A stretch of 53,540 bases of DNA from Chitinophaga pinensis (GCA_945890895.1 CAMDDG010000012.1:1-53540), one strand, 5' to 3'; shown: positions 43,029-52,961, numbered from the stretch's first letter. Made by a program: numbers and translations. Notes: generated by a model not told the origin, from the sequence alone.

Positions 43029-43139
43029 TTGATCATATTGCAAGCACAATTTAATCCAATTCAGCTTGTTTTAGAACTAGCTTGAATTTTCATGGGAAAA
43101 ATTGTGTAGAGGAAAATTAATCAAATTACCTGTAGAGGA

Positions 43140-43180
43140 ATAAAAGAAAAAAACGGCACTAAGCCGTTTTTTTCTTTTAT
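43140..43180. terminator. bidirectional terminator between rpsT and pyrH
   Basis: A perfect inverted repeat of up to 18 bp: arms 43140-43157 and 43163-43180, ACTAA loop at 43158-43162, GC-rich core ACGGC/GCCGT at the loop end and A/T tracts outside. Read from either strand it gives a hairpin followed by a U-run, so it can end both rpsT (+) and pyrH (-). Confidence 0.85.
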
Positions 43181-43289
43181 ACGATTTTTCACTTTTTCTT
43201 ACCGATGAAAATGCGAATTTAGTGATTCACAAACCGGGTGCAAATAATGAAACTTGCACCCAACTTGGAACCAAAAATATTAAATTACC

Positions 43290-44003
43290 TTATTCATTCA
43301 CCACAATTGTACCAATAGTTTCACCTTGCATTAAACGCAACAAGTCGCCCGATTTATTCATATCAAACACCACTATCGGCTTATTATTTTCTTGACAAAG
43401 TGTAATTGCGGTTAAATCCATAACCTGTAATCCCATATCGTAAACTTGCTTAAACGAAATAGAATCGTATTTCTTTGCACCGGGATTCTTCTCTGGATCT
43501 GAATCATAAATACCGTCAACTCGAGTGCCTTTAATTACGATATCTGCTTCAATTTCTACTGCTCTCAAACTTGCAGCTGTATCGGTTGTAAAATAAGGAT
43601 TCCCTGTTCCAGCCCCAAAAATCACAACACGACCTTTTTCTAGGTGACGAATGGCACGTCTACGAATAAAGGGTTCTCCTATTTGTTCCATTTTAATTGC
43701 AGATAACAAACGAGTAGTAAGACCTTCACGTTCGAACGACCCTTGGATTGCCATAGCATTCATCATGGTTGCAAGCATACCCATATAATCGCCAGTTGCA
43801 CGATCTACAACACCTCCTTGTGCTCCTTGAACACCGCGAAAAATATTACCTCCTCCAATTACAATAGCTACTTCCACACCTTGATCAACTACCAACTTTA
43901 CTTCTTTAGCGTAGGCTTCAAGAACTTTTGGATCTATTCCATAGTCCTGATCACCCAGTAAACTCTCTCCACTTAACTTTAAAAGGATTCTTTTGTATTT
44001 CAT
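43290..44003 (-). CDS. pyrH: UMP kinase
   Basis: 237 residues from ATG 44003 ([17 protein letters not shown]). Amino-acid kinase fold that phosphorylates UMP. Seen: [48 protein letters not shown] and [17 protein letters not shown]. The frame stays open upstream to 44126, but that part is not conserved. A terminator at 44190-44213 separates it from tsf, so it needs its own promoter, which I could not locate. Confidence 0.96.
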   Translation of the reverse strand: MKYKRILLKLSGESLLGDQDYGIDPKVLEAYAKEVKLVVDQGVEVAIVIGGGNIFRGVQGAQGGVVDRATGDYMGMLATMMNAMAIQGSFEREGLTTRLLSAIKMEQIGEPFIRRRAIRHLEKGRVVIFGAGTGNPYFTTDTAASLRAVEIEADIVIKGTRVDGIYDSDPEKNPGAKKYDSISFKQVYDMGLQVMDLTAITLCQENNKPIVVFDMNKSGDLLRLMQGETIGTIVVNE

Positions 44004-44189
44004 ATAATTATCTATGGTACTTTCAAAAAAGCCCGTGTAAATCAAATTAAAGCAATTTACAGAGTATTTCAAGATTAAATGCAAAATAAATACTCCACTT
44101 GCACCAAATCCACTATCTCGTTGCAAAAAAAGCTACAAAATATCTAAAATCGGGTAAATTGCTTTTAAATTTAAAAAATTTGGGCAAAA

Positions 44190-44213
44190 AAAATCCCCCA
44201 ATTGGGGGATTTT
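44190..44213 (-). terminator. terminator of the rplM-rpsI-rpsB-tsf operon
   Basis: Arms AAAATCCCCC (44190-44199) and GGGGGATTTT (44204-44213) with an AATT loop. On the minus strand the stem is followed by TTTTTTT (complement of the A-run at 44186-44192). It lies 17 nt after the tsf stop. Confidence 0.85.
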
Positions 44214-44229
44214 ATAAATTTCAAATAAA

Positions 44230-45063
44230 TTATCCTAATTGCACTCTCTTGAACTGTTTTACAGTTAAACCTTTTTCAATTGAATCCAACATCTGCGCAA
44301 CGTTTTTAGAGCTGTCTTTAACAAACTCTTGATTCAACAACGTAGATTCTTTGTAGAACTTTTCTAATTTTCCTGTTGCAATTTTTTCAATCATTGCTTC
44401 AGGTTTGCCTTCTTGACGAGCTTGATCTCTTCCGATTTCCATTTCACGCTCAACCATAGAAGTATCAACACCATCGCGATCCACAGCTACTGGGTTCATA
44501 GCAGCAATTTGCATTGCAACATCTTTACCAGCCGCAGCATTCGCTTCATTTGGGGCTAAACTCAATTCCACCAACACACCCATACGGTTAGCACCGTGAA
44601 TGTAGGAAACTACGTTAGTACCTTCGATGATCTCGTATTTTACTACATCGATTTTCTCACCGATTTTAGCAACTTCCTCCATCAAACGAGAACCCATATC
44701 CACTGAACCAATGTTCAATTTCTTTAAATCATCGATTGTAGCAGGTTTATTTTCTAACGCCACGTTCGCGATCTCCCTTGCCAAGGCAACGAAGCCCTCG
44801 TTCTTAGCAACGAAATCTGTTTCACAACTCAACACCACCACAACACCCAATGTGCTAGAGCTATTAGTAACAGCAATAACTGCTCCTTCTGTAGCTTCTC
44901 TATCCGCTCTTTTAGCGGCAATTTTAGCCCCACTTTTGCGCAGGAAATCCACTGCTGCTTCAAAATCGCCATTGGTCTCGCTCAATGCTTTTTTGCAATC
45001 CATTAAACCCGCACCAGTCATCTGGCGAAGTTTATTTACATCTGATGCACTAATTGTTGACAT
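44230..45063 (-). CDS. tsf: elongation factor Ts
   Basis: 277 residues; nucleotide exchange factor for EF-Tu. N-terminal UBA-like domain VNKLRQMTGAGLMDCKKAL and the following EGAVIAV / VVLSCETDFVAKNEGF are diagnostic. Starts 1 nt after the rpsB stop; last gene of the translation operon. Confidence 0.97.
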   Translation of the reverse strand: MSTISASDVNKLRQMTGAGLMDCKKALSETNGDFEAAVDFLRKSGAKIAAKRADREATEGAVIAVTNSSSTLGVVVVLSCETDFVAKNEGFVALAREIANVALENKPATIDDLKKLNIGSVDMGSRLMEEVAKIGEKIDVVKYEIIEGTNVVSYIHGANRMGVLVELSLAPNEANAAAGKDVAMQIAAMNPVAVDRDGVDTSMVEREMEIGRDQARQEGKPEAMIEKIATGKLEKFYKESTLLNQEFVKDSSKNVAQMLDSIEKGLTVKQFKRVQLG

Positions 45064-45064
45064 A

Positions 45065-45811
45065 TTATTCAGCTGCTACTTCTTGTTTTTGTTCTGATTT
45101 TACTTCTTCTTCTGCTGCCTTTTCACGCTTTCTTTCCGCAGTTCCTTCTAAAATTGCATCAGCAATTTCAGAAGCAATTAACTGGATACTCTTAGAAGCA
45201 TCGTCGTTACCTGGGATTGGGAAATCAACTACGGTTGGATCTGAATTTGTATCCACCAAACCGAAAGTAGGAATACCCAAACGAATGGCTTCAGCTACTG
45301 CAAGATGTTCTCTTTTGATATCGATAATGAAAATTGCACCCGGTAATTTAGTCATATCTTCGATACCACCTAATACTTGAGCTAACTTGATTTTCTCACG
45401 ATCCAACATCAAACGCTCTTTCTTGTTGATGCGTTGGAATGTTCCATCAGTAGCCATACGATCGATAATTTGCATACGCTTAATGCTCTTACGCACAGTT
45501 TGGAAGTTTGTTAACATTCCACCTAACCAACGTTCAGTAGCATAAGGCATACCTGCTCTTTGCGCTTCTTGAGCTACAATTTCTTTCGCTTGCTTCTTAG
45601 TAGCTACGAAAAGAATTCTGCGACCCGATTTTGCAATATTTTTTGCAGCTGCCTTAGCTTCTTCAAGCTTGGATTCAGTTTTCTTTAAATCGATGATATG
45701 GATACCATTCTGCTCCATAAAAATGAAAGGAGCCATTTTGGGATTCCACTTGCGGGTTAGATGTCCAAAATGAACACCCGCATCCAGCAAATCTTGTTGA
45801 GTATATGCCAT
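45065..45811 (-). CDS. rpsB: 30S ribosomal protein S2
   Basis: 248 residues: [45 protein letters not shown], and [20 protein letters not shown]. Acidic/basic C-terminal tail rich in Glu and Lys. 9 nt after rpsI. Confidence 0.97.
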   Translation of the reverse strand: MAYTQQDLLDAGVHFGHLTRKWNPKMAPFIFMEQNGIHIIDLKKTESKLEEAKAAAKNIAKSGRRILFVATKKQAKEIVAQEAQRAGMPYATERWLGGMLTNFQTVRKSIKRMQIIDRMATDGTFQRINKKERLMLDREKIKLAQVLGGIEDMTKLPGAIFIIDIKREHLAVAEAIRLGIPTFGLVDTNSDPTVVDFPIPGNDDASKSIQLIASEIADAILEGTAERKREKAAEEEVKSEQKQEVAAE

Positions 45812-45820
45812 TGATATATA

Positions 45821-46204
45821 TTAACGTTTTGAGAATTGGAAACGCTTACGCGCTTTCTTTTGACCACTTTTCTTTCTTTCAACAACGCGAGGGTCACGTG
45901 TCATGAATCCAGCTTTACGTAAAGTTGAACGAAACTCTTCATTGATATCAACCAACGCTTTTGAAATACCTAAACGGATCGCTTCCGCTTGACCAGAGAT
46001 TCCTCCGCCGCGTACGTTTACCATTACATCGTATTTCCCTTCGTTGCCGGTGATATTAAAAGGCTCCTTTACGGAATTTTGGTGCCAAGCCAATGGGAAA
46101 TAATCCCCTAGAGACTTCTTGTTAACTACAATCTGCCCATTACCTTCCTTGAGGTAAACTCTCGCTACGGCAGCTTTTCTTCTTCCTGAGTTATTCGTCA
46201 TCAT
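45821..46204 (-). CDS. rpsI: 30S ribosomal protein S9
   Basis: 127 residues: [40 protein letters not shown] and the C-terminal KKARKRFQFSKR that reaches the P site. Two consecutive ATG codons open the frame (46199-46204); the second gives a protein one residue shorter. 5 nt after rplM. Confidence 0.97.
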   Translation of the reverse strand: MMTNNSGRRKAAVARVYLKEGNGQIVVNKKSLGDYFPLAWHQNSVKEPFNITGNEGKYDVMVNVRGGGISGQAEAIRLGISKALVDINEEFRSTLRKAGFMTRDPRVVERKKSGQKKARKRFQFSKR

Positions 46205-46209
46205 AGTTC

Positions 46210-46653
46210 TCAGATATCAAACTTCAATTCTTTTGGTTGCTGAGCAGCATGTGGGTGCTCAGATCCCACGTAAACAAACATGTTGTGAAATAATTTTCTT
46301 CCCAAACGATTCTTTGGCAACATTCCTTTCACTGCGTATTCAATTAAACGCTCAGCTTTCATTGCTTTTGCCAATGCCACACGTTGTCCTCCCGGAAAAC
46401 CTGTATGGCGAATGTACTCCTTACTGTCCATCTTAGAACCAGTCAACTTCACTTTGTCTGCATTGATCACAATTACATGATCTCCACAGTCCACGTGAGG
46501 TGTAAAGTAAGGCTTGTGTTTGCCACGAATAATCGTAGCAATCTTTGACGACAAACGACCCAATGGCTGGTCTGCAGCATCTACAACGTACCAATTCTTG
46601 GTTACCGTCGTGTTGTTCGCTGAAATGGTTTTATATGTACTTAACGGATTCAC
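46210..46653 (-). CDS. rplM: 50S ribosomal protein L13
   Basis: 147 residues from a GTG start (no ATG is available before residue about 58). [46 protein letters not shown] and [22 protein letters not shown] are typical. First gene of rplM-rpsI-rpsB-tsf, with a strong promoter 31 nt upstream. Confidence 0.97.
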   Translation of the reverse strand: MNPLSTYKTISANNTTVTKNWYVVDAADQPLGRLSSKIATIIRGKHKPYFTPHVDCGDHVIVINADKVKLTGSKMDSKEYIRHTGFPGGQRVALAKAMKAERLIEYAVKGMLPKNRLGRKLFHNMFVYVGSEHPHAAQQPKELKFDI

Positions 46654-46684
46654 TTTGCGTTAGCTTTAATCAATTTTGGGGTTG

Positions 46685-46715
46685 CAAAAATAGTAAATAT
46701 TTTATTGGATAACAA
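46685..46715 (-). promoter_or_regulatory. promoter of the rplM-rpsI-rpsB-tsf operon
   Basis: On the minus strand TTG (46713-46715), exactly 20 nt, then TATTTTTG (46685-46692). Complete match to the Bacteroidota -33/-7 pattern with the same spacing as rpsT. The leader to the GTG start is about 25 nt. Confidence 0.82.
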
Positions 46716-46779
46716 GATATCCACAACTTTTTTTTGAAACTAATTCTTTGGACAGCAATTTTTCAATGTTAATCTTGGT

Positions 46780-47499
46780 CTACCAATCATCTTCATCCGG
46801 CACATAAGGTGCTTTCAATGAAGCTTTCAAACCGTCTACGATGGCTTTAACTTCACGATCAGCAGCAATCAAATACTTATCTGAAGTTTCGTAACCACGT
46901 TTTACCTTCATGTAATATTCATGATACGTTTTAACCTGAGTGCTGTTCAAACCCTGAGGTAATAACGTATGAGCAAAATTTCCAAATTGGTATTTGTATC
47001 TGGCCTCTTTAAATCTCAACACCAAAACATAATCCAAATCCCCATTCCGGGATTTAGAGTTCGTGCCATTTTGAATTACCATAGGCACTTTCACTTTGAG
47101 ATAAATTAATGAATTTGCCTTCTCTTCCACTACAAATTTTTTGTACTCCTTTTTACCATAGCGTTTCATTAAGTACCTTTTGGCTCTCATAAACAAACTA
47201 TCTTCCGTACACGTTTCACATTCTTCATCCTCAACAATTCCTTCATAAAAAATTAATTCGCGGAGTGAATCGTATGGAGGCGTAAATCGAACATACGGTT
47301 TCTTCTTTATCGCTTGAGTTTCTCCTGAATTCCCTTCAGAACTACCAGATCCCCATTCCCCAGAATCGCCAGATCCCGTACCGGTGGTGTCTACTGCTGC
47401 AGTTCCTCCTGCACCAGAATCATCATCGCCACTACCCCACTGTGCACGTATATCTCCTAAAATTAATAACAAAAGCCCTACGAGTATCGTACGCCACAT
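46780..47499 (-). CDS. secreted protein of unknown function
   Basis: 239 residues from ATG 47499. Signal peptide ending DIRAQ (about residues 1-20), then a Gly/Ser/Asp/Thr-rich linker (about 21-65), then a compact domain. The domain has two close cysteines (ECETC), basic helices YLMKRYGKKEYKKFV, and ends with a helix typical of DUF4468-like proteins, though I am not certain of that family. An in-frame TTG at 47541 would add 14 residues before the signal. Acidic C-terminus VPDEDDW. Confidence 0.65.
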   Translation of the reverse strand: MWRTILVGLLLLILGDIRAQWGSGDDDSGAGGTAAVDTTGTGSGDSGEWGSGSSEGNSGETQAIKKKPYVRFTPPYDSLRELIFYEGIVEDEECETCTEDSLFMRAKRYLMKRYGKKEYKKFVVEEKANSLIYLKVKVPMVIQNGTNSKSRNGDLDYVLVLRFKEARYKYQFGNFAHTLLPQGLNSTQVKTYHEYYMKVKRGYETSDKYLIAADREVKAIVDGLKASLKAPYVPDEDDW

Positions 47500-47621
47500 T
47501 ATGCGTAGTCCATTCCTCTTTTCTATATTCGCCTGATCCAATGTATTCTACAATCTAGTTAATTGTGCGAATATACTATAGAAATATAAAAACATCATCG
47601 ATTCTCGATCAGTTGTCTTTT

Positions 47622-48662
47622 TTATTGTGCAGAAACATTGCGCAAAATCATACCCTTAGGAAATCTTCCCTTACTGAAAATTCTTCCCGCAGGTCGACCT
47701 TTACGCAATTTCTTTTGCTCTTCTTCCGGCAAATGAATTATCTGTTGACATTCCTCACAGCAACATTTTTCGTACTTCTGCGCACATTCTTCGCATTGAA
47801 TAAATAGCAAATGACAACCTGTGTTTGCACAGTTAATATGAACATCTGCAGGTTTTCCACATTGATGACATTCCGATAATACATCATCGGATACCCGTTC
47901 ATGCAAACGTTGATCAAACACAAAATTTACTCCTTTAAACTTATTTTCTAGCTCATTTTCTCGTACTTGCCGAACATAATTAATGATTCCACCCTTTAAA
48001 TGATAAACTTCATTAAATCCATTGTGCCTCATCCAAGCACTTGCTTTTTCGCACCGAATTCCACCAGTACAATACATTAAAATGCGCTTATCTTTTTCCT
48101 CTTGATATTTATCAATTACGTTTTTTAGCTCATCTCTAAAAGTATCAACATCTGGACATTCAGCATTTTCAAACCGGCCTACCTCACTTTCATAATGGTT
48201 TCGCATGTCGATAACCACGGTATTCGGATCAGATAATGCTTGATTCCAATCATTGGCTTCCAGATATTTTCCCGTATCCGATGGATTAAATGTAGGATCA
48301 TCTATTCCATCTGCTACGATTTTTGGACGAACTTTGATATCCAACTTAATAAATGCTTTTTGATTCTCTTCTATGGCCGTATTCAATCGAATTCCATCTA
48401 AAAAGGGAATGGAATAAAGACGGTTCTTAAATTCCTCAAAATGTTCTGATGGCAATGCAATTTGAGCATTTATTCCTTCTTCAGCAACATACACTCGACC
48501 AACCACCTCTAAAGGTGTCCAGTCAATAAACAATTGATCTCTAAATTCTTTGGGTTGGGGGATAGAATAATAACGATAGAACGAAATGGTAGTATACTGA
48601 CGTATATCTGCTTCCATTCTGCGCTTTAACTCCTCCCTACTAACGATGTTTCGCAATAACAT
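47622..48662 (-). CDS. trhO: oxygen-dependent tRNA uridine-34 hydroxylase (rhodanese family)
   Basis: 346 residues. N-terminal acylphosphatase-like region (FYRYYSIPQPKEF...), central rhodanese domain with the active Cys in LMYCTGGIRCEKASAW, then a Cys-rich C-terminus (about nine cysteines in CxxC pairs, likely Zn-binding). TrhO forms 5-hydroxyuridine at the wobble base using O2 (established for the family). A TAAATTTG element lies 29 nt before the ATG. Confidence 0.93.
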   Translation of the reverse strand: MLLRNIVSREELKRRMEADIRQYTTISFYRYYSIPQPKEFRDQLFIDWTPLEVVGRVYVAEEGINAQIALPSEHFEEFKNRLYSIPFLDGIRLNTAIEENQKAFIKLDIKVRPKIVADGIDDPTFNPSDTGKYLEANDWNQALSDPNTVVIDMRNHYESEVGRFENAECPDVDTFRDELKNVIDKYQEEKDKRILMYCTGGIRCEKASAWMRHNGFNEVYHLKGGIINYVRQVRENELENKFKGVNFVFDQRLHERVSDDVLSECHQCGKPADVHINCANTGCHLLFIQCEECAQKYEKCCCEECQQIIHLPEEEQKKLRKGRPAGRIFSKGRFPKGMILRNVSAQ

Positions 48663-48691
48663 GGCAGGTATGAATGTTAAATTTTATGGTG

Positions 48692-48699
48692 CAAATTTA
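48692..48699 (-). promoter_or_regulatory. -7 element of trhO
   Basis: Minus-strand TAAATTTG at 48692-48699, 29 nt before the trhO ATG. Full -7 match, no TTG at 20 nt. It sits between the terminator of the upstream gene and trhO, which supports a separate transcript. Confidence 0.5.
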
Positions 48700-48741
48700 C
48701 GCAAAATCTTAAACAATTATCTAAAATCATCCCTAAAAACA

Positions 48742-48772
48742 AACGGGTCGCTATTTAAGAAAGCGACCCGTT
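48742..48772 (-). terminator. terminator of the T9SS/Omp28-like gene
   Basis: Arms AACGGGTCGCT (48742-48752) and AGCGACCCGTT (48762-48772), a perfect 11-bp GC-rich stem with a 9-nt loop. On the minus strand it is followed by TGTTTTTAG. It lies 47 nt after the stop of the 682-residue gene. Confidence 0.8.
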
Positions 48773-48818
48773 ACACTATCCTGGGATTAAAATCCCAATG
48801 TATAATTCTAATTACCGA

Positions 48819-50867
48819 TTAATGGCGAACCATCATCTTCGTAGTAAAGTTAACAGCGTTTGATTTAACTGTTACCATATACATTCCTGAAGTCCAATCA
48901 ACTGTACTGATTTCAGCTTTTCCATTTGACATGGTTGATTCATAAACTACTTGACCTGCTAAATTCGTTACACGTACTTGAGCAACTTCACCGCGCAACA
49001 CATCCGAATTAATATGGAACATGTTATTCGATGGATTAGGATACACCAAAACGTTGTTTTCAACACTTTCAGTTGAAGCCATCGCTACAACAAAAGTTTC
49101 AGATTGCAATACTTCTTTTGTAGTAGCATCTTGAACAAAAACAACCACTTTCAAATCATCCCAAGTTTCAACACTGTTTTCAGTAGCATGGTTGATGTGT
49201 TGAGCAGATGTACCATCTAAAGGCAAACGGTAGTTACCGTTAAATGTCCAAGATAATGTTTTATCAACGGCAACGTCTTTAGTCAAACCACTTAACGCCA
49301 TACCTGTACTGTTTGGCATCATTTTCTTCATTACATCTTCAAATTGAGTTTCGCCGTTTGACTTTTTGTTCATGTAAGTTGTACCTTCAGTAATTACAGC
49401 AAATAATTTCAAATTATTAGATGCGATATCCGCAGCGGGAGTCAATTTAATATTTGCAGTGATGGTATTTTTCCAAGTATTGATTGCAGTACCAGAAATC
49501 TCAATGAATGATGGTTTTGATTGATATTGGTCGTACAAACCAGTGGTGAATGAATTTGCATTCTCATCCCAACCACCATCGATTTCCATACGAGGTACAG
49601 AATTGATCGCATAGTAATTCATACGATCGCGAGACTCTTGTGTGCAATATGGGTCACCAGTGCCTGGGAAATAAACTTGATATTTAATTGTAGAATGGTC
49701 TGTTCTACCATCAATAACAACTTGATAATTTGCATTACCAGGAGCACATGGAGGGCAGGTAGAGGAAGTGTAAATTTCATTCAAAATTTTACGCTTAATC
49801 CATTTATCTAATACACTCACATCCACCGAACCGGTATTTTTACCCATAGTATCTGAGATCGTGTTTACTGAATTTATTTTTACTGCAATAGTATATTTCC
49901 CTAAAGCAGAAGGAGTCCATTTTGTTGGAAATGTTAATTCTGAGCTGCTGCCACTTGCCAAATTCAAACCAGAAATATCTTCAGTTACTTCATTTCCACC
50001 ATTTAAACTGTACGTTGCGTTTATAGAAGTAATTGTTTTACCACCTGTGTTCTTTGCAGAAAACTTGATTGCAAAAGGAGCGCTGGTATTCTTTAAAAAC
50101 TCTTCCATATTTACAGACACCACTGACAAATCGTTATCCACCAATGTTCCAGGAGAAAAAGTATAGTAAACATTATCAACTGTAGTAGGGTCGTTTGTTG
50201 CCATCATCGCGTAATTTGGAGACCCGTTAACGCTTACAGCAGTACTTCCATCGATTTGAACACCTACAGTTAATTTTGTTTTATTAGAACATGCAGACTG
50301 ACCATTTACGCAATTTGAACGTTGATCAACAATATGAATGTTATTGGTACCTTCTTCCAAAACAATACTCATATAAGCCCAACCGTTTAAAAGATTCGCC
50401 TCAGTGCATGAAGCATACATAATCCAATGCTGACGGTTAGGAGCTGTACCGAAGGTCTTGGTTACAACGTAGTCACCAGACAATTTTGCATCTACACCCC
50501 AAATAACAACAGATTGATTGGGGATACTTGCACTTGGTAACGCTGCTGGAGATGCAGCAGGACAAGCAGCAGAACTTCCAACATCAAAAGTAACAATACC
50601 CGTAGAACCAATCTTATATTGAGTTACCGCAGAACCATTAAATTTGAAGTTAAAAGGAATGTTTTGAGCTGCGCTCCATGTTTGAGATTGGGGGCCTGAT
50701 ACAACAGTGGTCCAACCCGTAGCCAAACCACCTCCTGGAGGATATTCAGCATCAGAATTCAACGATCCTGGATTTCCAGTGCTTGCTCCAGGTACTTGAT
50801 AGTAACCTGTTTGGGCATTCAATCCCAAAAAAGCAGCACCGATTGCAGTTAGTAATAATTTTTTCAT
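48819..50867 (-). CDS. Omp28-like surface protein with T9SS type A sorting domain
   Basis: 682 residues. Signal peptide 1-18 (LGLNAQ). N-terminal about 230 residues form a beta-rich domain with paired cysteines; 240-350 resemble a CARDB/Ig-like module (LSVVSVNMEEFLKNTSAPF). From about 355 an Omp28-like thioredoxin-fold region: NEIYTSSTCPPCAPGN with a CPPC pair, and later NSVPRMEIDGGWD. The C-terminal 75 residues (VLVYPNPSNNMFHINSD to KMMVRH) are a T9SS type A sorting signal, so the protein is exported by the type IX system and attached to the surface or released. Confidence 0.9.
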   Translation of the reverse strand: MKKLLLTAIGAAFLGLNAQTGYYQVPGASTGNPGSLNSDAEYPPGGGLATGWTTVVSGPQSQTWSAAQNIPFNFKFNGSAVTQYKIGSTGIVTFDVGSSAACPAASPAALPSASIPNQSVVIWGVDAKLSGDYVVTKTFGTAPNRQHWIMYASCTEANLLNGWAYMSIVLEEGTNNIHIVDQRSNCVNGQSACSNKTKLTVGVQIDGSTAVSVNGSPNYAMMATNDPTTVDNVYYTFSPGTLVDNDLSVVSVNMEEFLKNTSAPFAIKFSAKNTGGKTITSINATYSLNGGNEVTEDISGLNLASGSSSELTFPTKWTPSALGKYTIAVKINSVNTISDTMGKNTGSVDVSVLDKWIKRKILNEIYTSSTCPPCAPGNANYQVVIDGRTDHSTIKYQVYFPGTGDPYCTQESRDRMNYYAINSVPRMEIDGGWDENANSFTTGLYDQYQSKPSFIEISGTAINTWKNTITANIKLTPAADIASNNLKLFAVITEGTTYMNKKSNGETQFEDVMKKMMPNSTGMALSGLTKDVAVDKTLSWTFNGNYRLPLDGTSAQHINHATENSVETWDDLKVVVFVQDATTKEVLQSETFVVAMASTESVENNVLVYPNPSNNMFHINSDVLRGEVAQVRVTNLAGQVVYESTMSNGKAEISTVDWTSGMYMVTVKSNAVNFTTKMMVRH

Positions 50868-50894
50868 AGTAATTGTGTCAATTAGGCAAATGTA
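50868..50894 (-). promoter_or_regulatory. -7 element of the T9SS/Omp28-like gene
   Basis: Minus-strand TACATTTG at 50887-50894, 19 nt before the ATG. Full -7 match, -33 not evident. Confidence 0.5.
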
Positions 50895-50927
50895 GAAGAT
50901 TTTTTTAAAATCCGATTCGATTTTGTT

Positions 50928-51905
50928 CTAAAAAATCTCTTTTTCTAATTGCGAGAAGATAGCATCCACTTCCGCAGCAGAGTTTGCACCCACCAAAGCT
51001 GTTCGATATTCCTTAAAATGAGGAATTCCCTTAAAATAATTTGCATAATGCCTACGCATTTCTACAACTCCTACTTTTTCCCCTTTCCACTCGATGGATT
51101 TATCGAAATGCAACTTACACACCCGCAAACGCTCTAAAAAATTCGGTTCTTCTAATCGTATACCTGTATTTAAAAAGTGCTTAATTTCTTTAAACACCCA
51201 AGGATAGCCAATACTCGCCCTTCCAATCATAATTCCATCTATTCCAAATCGATTTTTGTACTCCTGGGCTTTTTCAGGGGAATCAATATCACCGTTTCCA
51301 AAAATAGGAATATGCATTCGAGTATTCTCTTTTACTTTACCAATCAAGGTCCAATCCGCCTCCCCTTTATACATTTGCACCCGAGTTCTCCCGTGGATAG
51401 AAAGTGCTTTTATTCCAACATCCTGCAATCGCTCGGCCACTTCAACTATATTTTTGGTTTGTTCATCCCATCCCAAACGTGTTTTTACGGTAACCGGCAA
51501 GTGAGTAGCTTCTACAATGGCCTTTGTCATTGCCACCATTTTTTCTGGATTAGTTAAAATTCCTGCACCAGCACCTTTACAAGCTACTTTTTTAACAGGA
51601 CATCCGTAATTGATGTCAATTAAATCGGGATTAACTTGAGTAGCAATTTTAGTCGCTTCCACCATGGACTCGATGTCAGATCCAAAAATCTGAATGCCAA
51701 TTGGACGTTCGTATTCAAAAATATCCAGTTTCTGTAAACTTTTTGCTGCATCACGAATCAACCCTTCACTGCTCACAAATTCAGTGTACATAAGGTCTAC
51801 ACCTTGTTCCTTACACACAAATCGAAACGGAGGGTCACTCACATCTTCCATAGGTGCTAATAAGAGTGGAAATTCTCCAAGTGCTATGTCGCCAATTTTT
51901 ACCAA
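50928..51905 (-). CDS. dusB: tRNA-dihydrouridine synthase (DusB type)
   Basis: 325 residues from a TTG start. TIM-barrel FMN enzyme that reduces uridines in tRNA. LLLAPMEDVSDPPFR (13-28), INYGCPVKKVACKGAGAGIL (catalytic Cys102), VKTRLGWDE, SIHGRTRVQMYKG and FGNGDIDSPEKAQ. Family comparison from memory supports the start VKIGDIALGEFPL. The TTG is preceded at 7 nt by TAATTTTG. Divergent from the CPBP protease, 21 nt apart. Confidence 0.95.
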   Translation of the reverse strand: MVKIGDIALGEFPLLLAPMEDVSDPPFRFVCKEQGVDLMYTEFVSSEGLIRDAAKSLQKLDIFEYERPIGIQIFGSDIESMVEATKIATQVNPDLIDINYGCPVKKVACKGAGAGILTNPEKMVAMTKAIVEATHLPVTVKTRLGWDEQTKNIVEVAERLQDVGIKALSIHGRTRVQMYKGEADWTLIGKVKENTRMHIPIFGNGDIDSPEKAQEYKNRFGIDGIMIGRASIGYPWVFKEIKHFLNTGIRLEEPNFLERLRVCKLHFDKSIEWKGEKVGVVEMRRHYANYFKGIPHFKEYRTALVGANSAAEVDAIFSQLEKEIF

Positions 51906-51920
51906 CTTTGTGCAAAATTA
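51906..51920 (-). promoter_or_regulatory. TAATTTTG -7 element 7 nt before dusB start
   Basis: Minus-strand TAATTTTG at 51913-51920, then CACAAAG, then the TTG start of dusB. Full consensus match. The element lies inside the 21-nt gap between the two divergent genes, so no long leader is possible. Confidence 0.6.
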
Positions 51921-51926
51921 CAAAGA

Positions 51927-52871
51927 ATGTTCACTTCCACCGATAAACCCATAAAAAAACCCTTGATGAATCTTTGGGGAATAGCTTTTTTACTCCTATT
52001 TATTCTGGTATTCCAATTAGTCGGTTACGGCCTATCCACATTTATTCTCAGCAAATGGTTTGATGTTTCTCCCGATGTTGTGAGTACACTTTCTTCCAAT
52101 CCCGATGGAAGTGCATTATCCATCAATATTGCTCGATTTTCCAATTTGATACAATTTATTAGTTATATGGGCATTCCGGCATTACTTTTCACGTTAATTA
52201 ACCGAGTTCCTATTCACTTTTTCGGGGGATACAACCAATCCATTTCTACCCGTAAATTAGCTTGGTCAATCATCATGGCTTTAGCCGCTTTGCCTGTTGT
52301 TGCTGTACTCACAGAATGGTCTAAGCATTTCCCTTGGCCAAGTACTATGCTAAGTATTGGACGAAAATTATCGGAGCAACGCACTCTTATTTTTGAAAAT
52401 ATGCTGGATATGTATCATTGGCAGGAATTACTATTTTGTGTATTCTTGTTAGCCCTATTACCCGCATTCCTAGAGGAATACCTATTTAGGGGAATCATTC
52501 TTAAAGTGGGTGAAAGTCAATATAAAAAACAACGAACCGCAATTATATTTCAAGCATTTGTGTTCTCATTGTTGCATTTTTCGATTTTCGAGTTTTTGGG
52601 GATATTTATGATGGGCGCCGTTTTTGGTTGGGTAGCACAGCGAAACAATTCACTTTGGTACAATACCATTGCACACTTTGTTTTCAATGGTGTTACGGTT
52701 GTTGCACATTACTATTTTCAACGGAATTTTGAAAAAACCGGTATTCACTTTGACGTAGACACCATTTTAACCAATTTTTCTATGGCTATTCCTGCGTCAC
52801 TGCTTTTGGGAATGTCGATTTACCAGCTATCCCGTCCCGAAAAATCAAAACAAAATTCAATCAACATATAA
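51927..52871 (+). CDS. CPBP family intramembrane metalloprotease
   Basis: 314 residues, about eight membrane helices. Signature motifs of the CPBP (CAAX-protease/bacteriocin-processing, ABI) family: EEYLFRG with Glu183-Glu184 and Arg188, LLHFSIFEF (His217), and HFVFNG (His250, Asn254). Role in prokaryotes is varied and here unknown. ATG at 51927, 21 nt from the divergent dusB start. Confidence 0.88.
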   Translation: MFTSTDKPIKKPLMNLWGIAFLLLFILVFQLVGYGLSTFILSKWFDVSPDVVSTLSSNPDGSALSINIARFSNLIQFISYMGIPALLFTLINRVPIHFFGGYNQSISTRKLAWSIIMALAALPVVAVLTEWSKHFPWPSTMLSIGRKLSEQRTLIFENMLDMYHWQELLFCVFLLALLPAFLEEYLFRGIILKVGESQYKKQRTAIIFQAFVFSLLHFSIFEFLGIFMMGAVFGWVAQRNNSLWYNTIAHFVFNGVTVVAHYYFQRNFEKTGIHFDVDTILTNFSMAIPASLLLGMSIYQLSRPEKSKQNSINI

Positions 52872-52961
52872 GTTAAATCACCAAACTAAGTTAAAGAAAT
52901 AATCGATTTCTAATTCCAATTATTTCAAATCATAAAATTCTACATCCCCCAATAAAACATC

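Noticed and set aside
43029..43139. Small peptide after rpsT
   Set aside because: Short open frames only, no start signal, and the region leads into the shared terminator.
44004..44126. Upstream extension of the pyrH reading frame
   Set aside because: UMP kinases start at [14 protein letters not shown]; the extra 41 residues are not family-like and lie in an AT-rich leader region.
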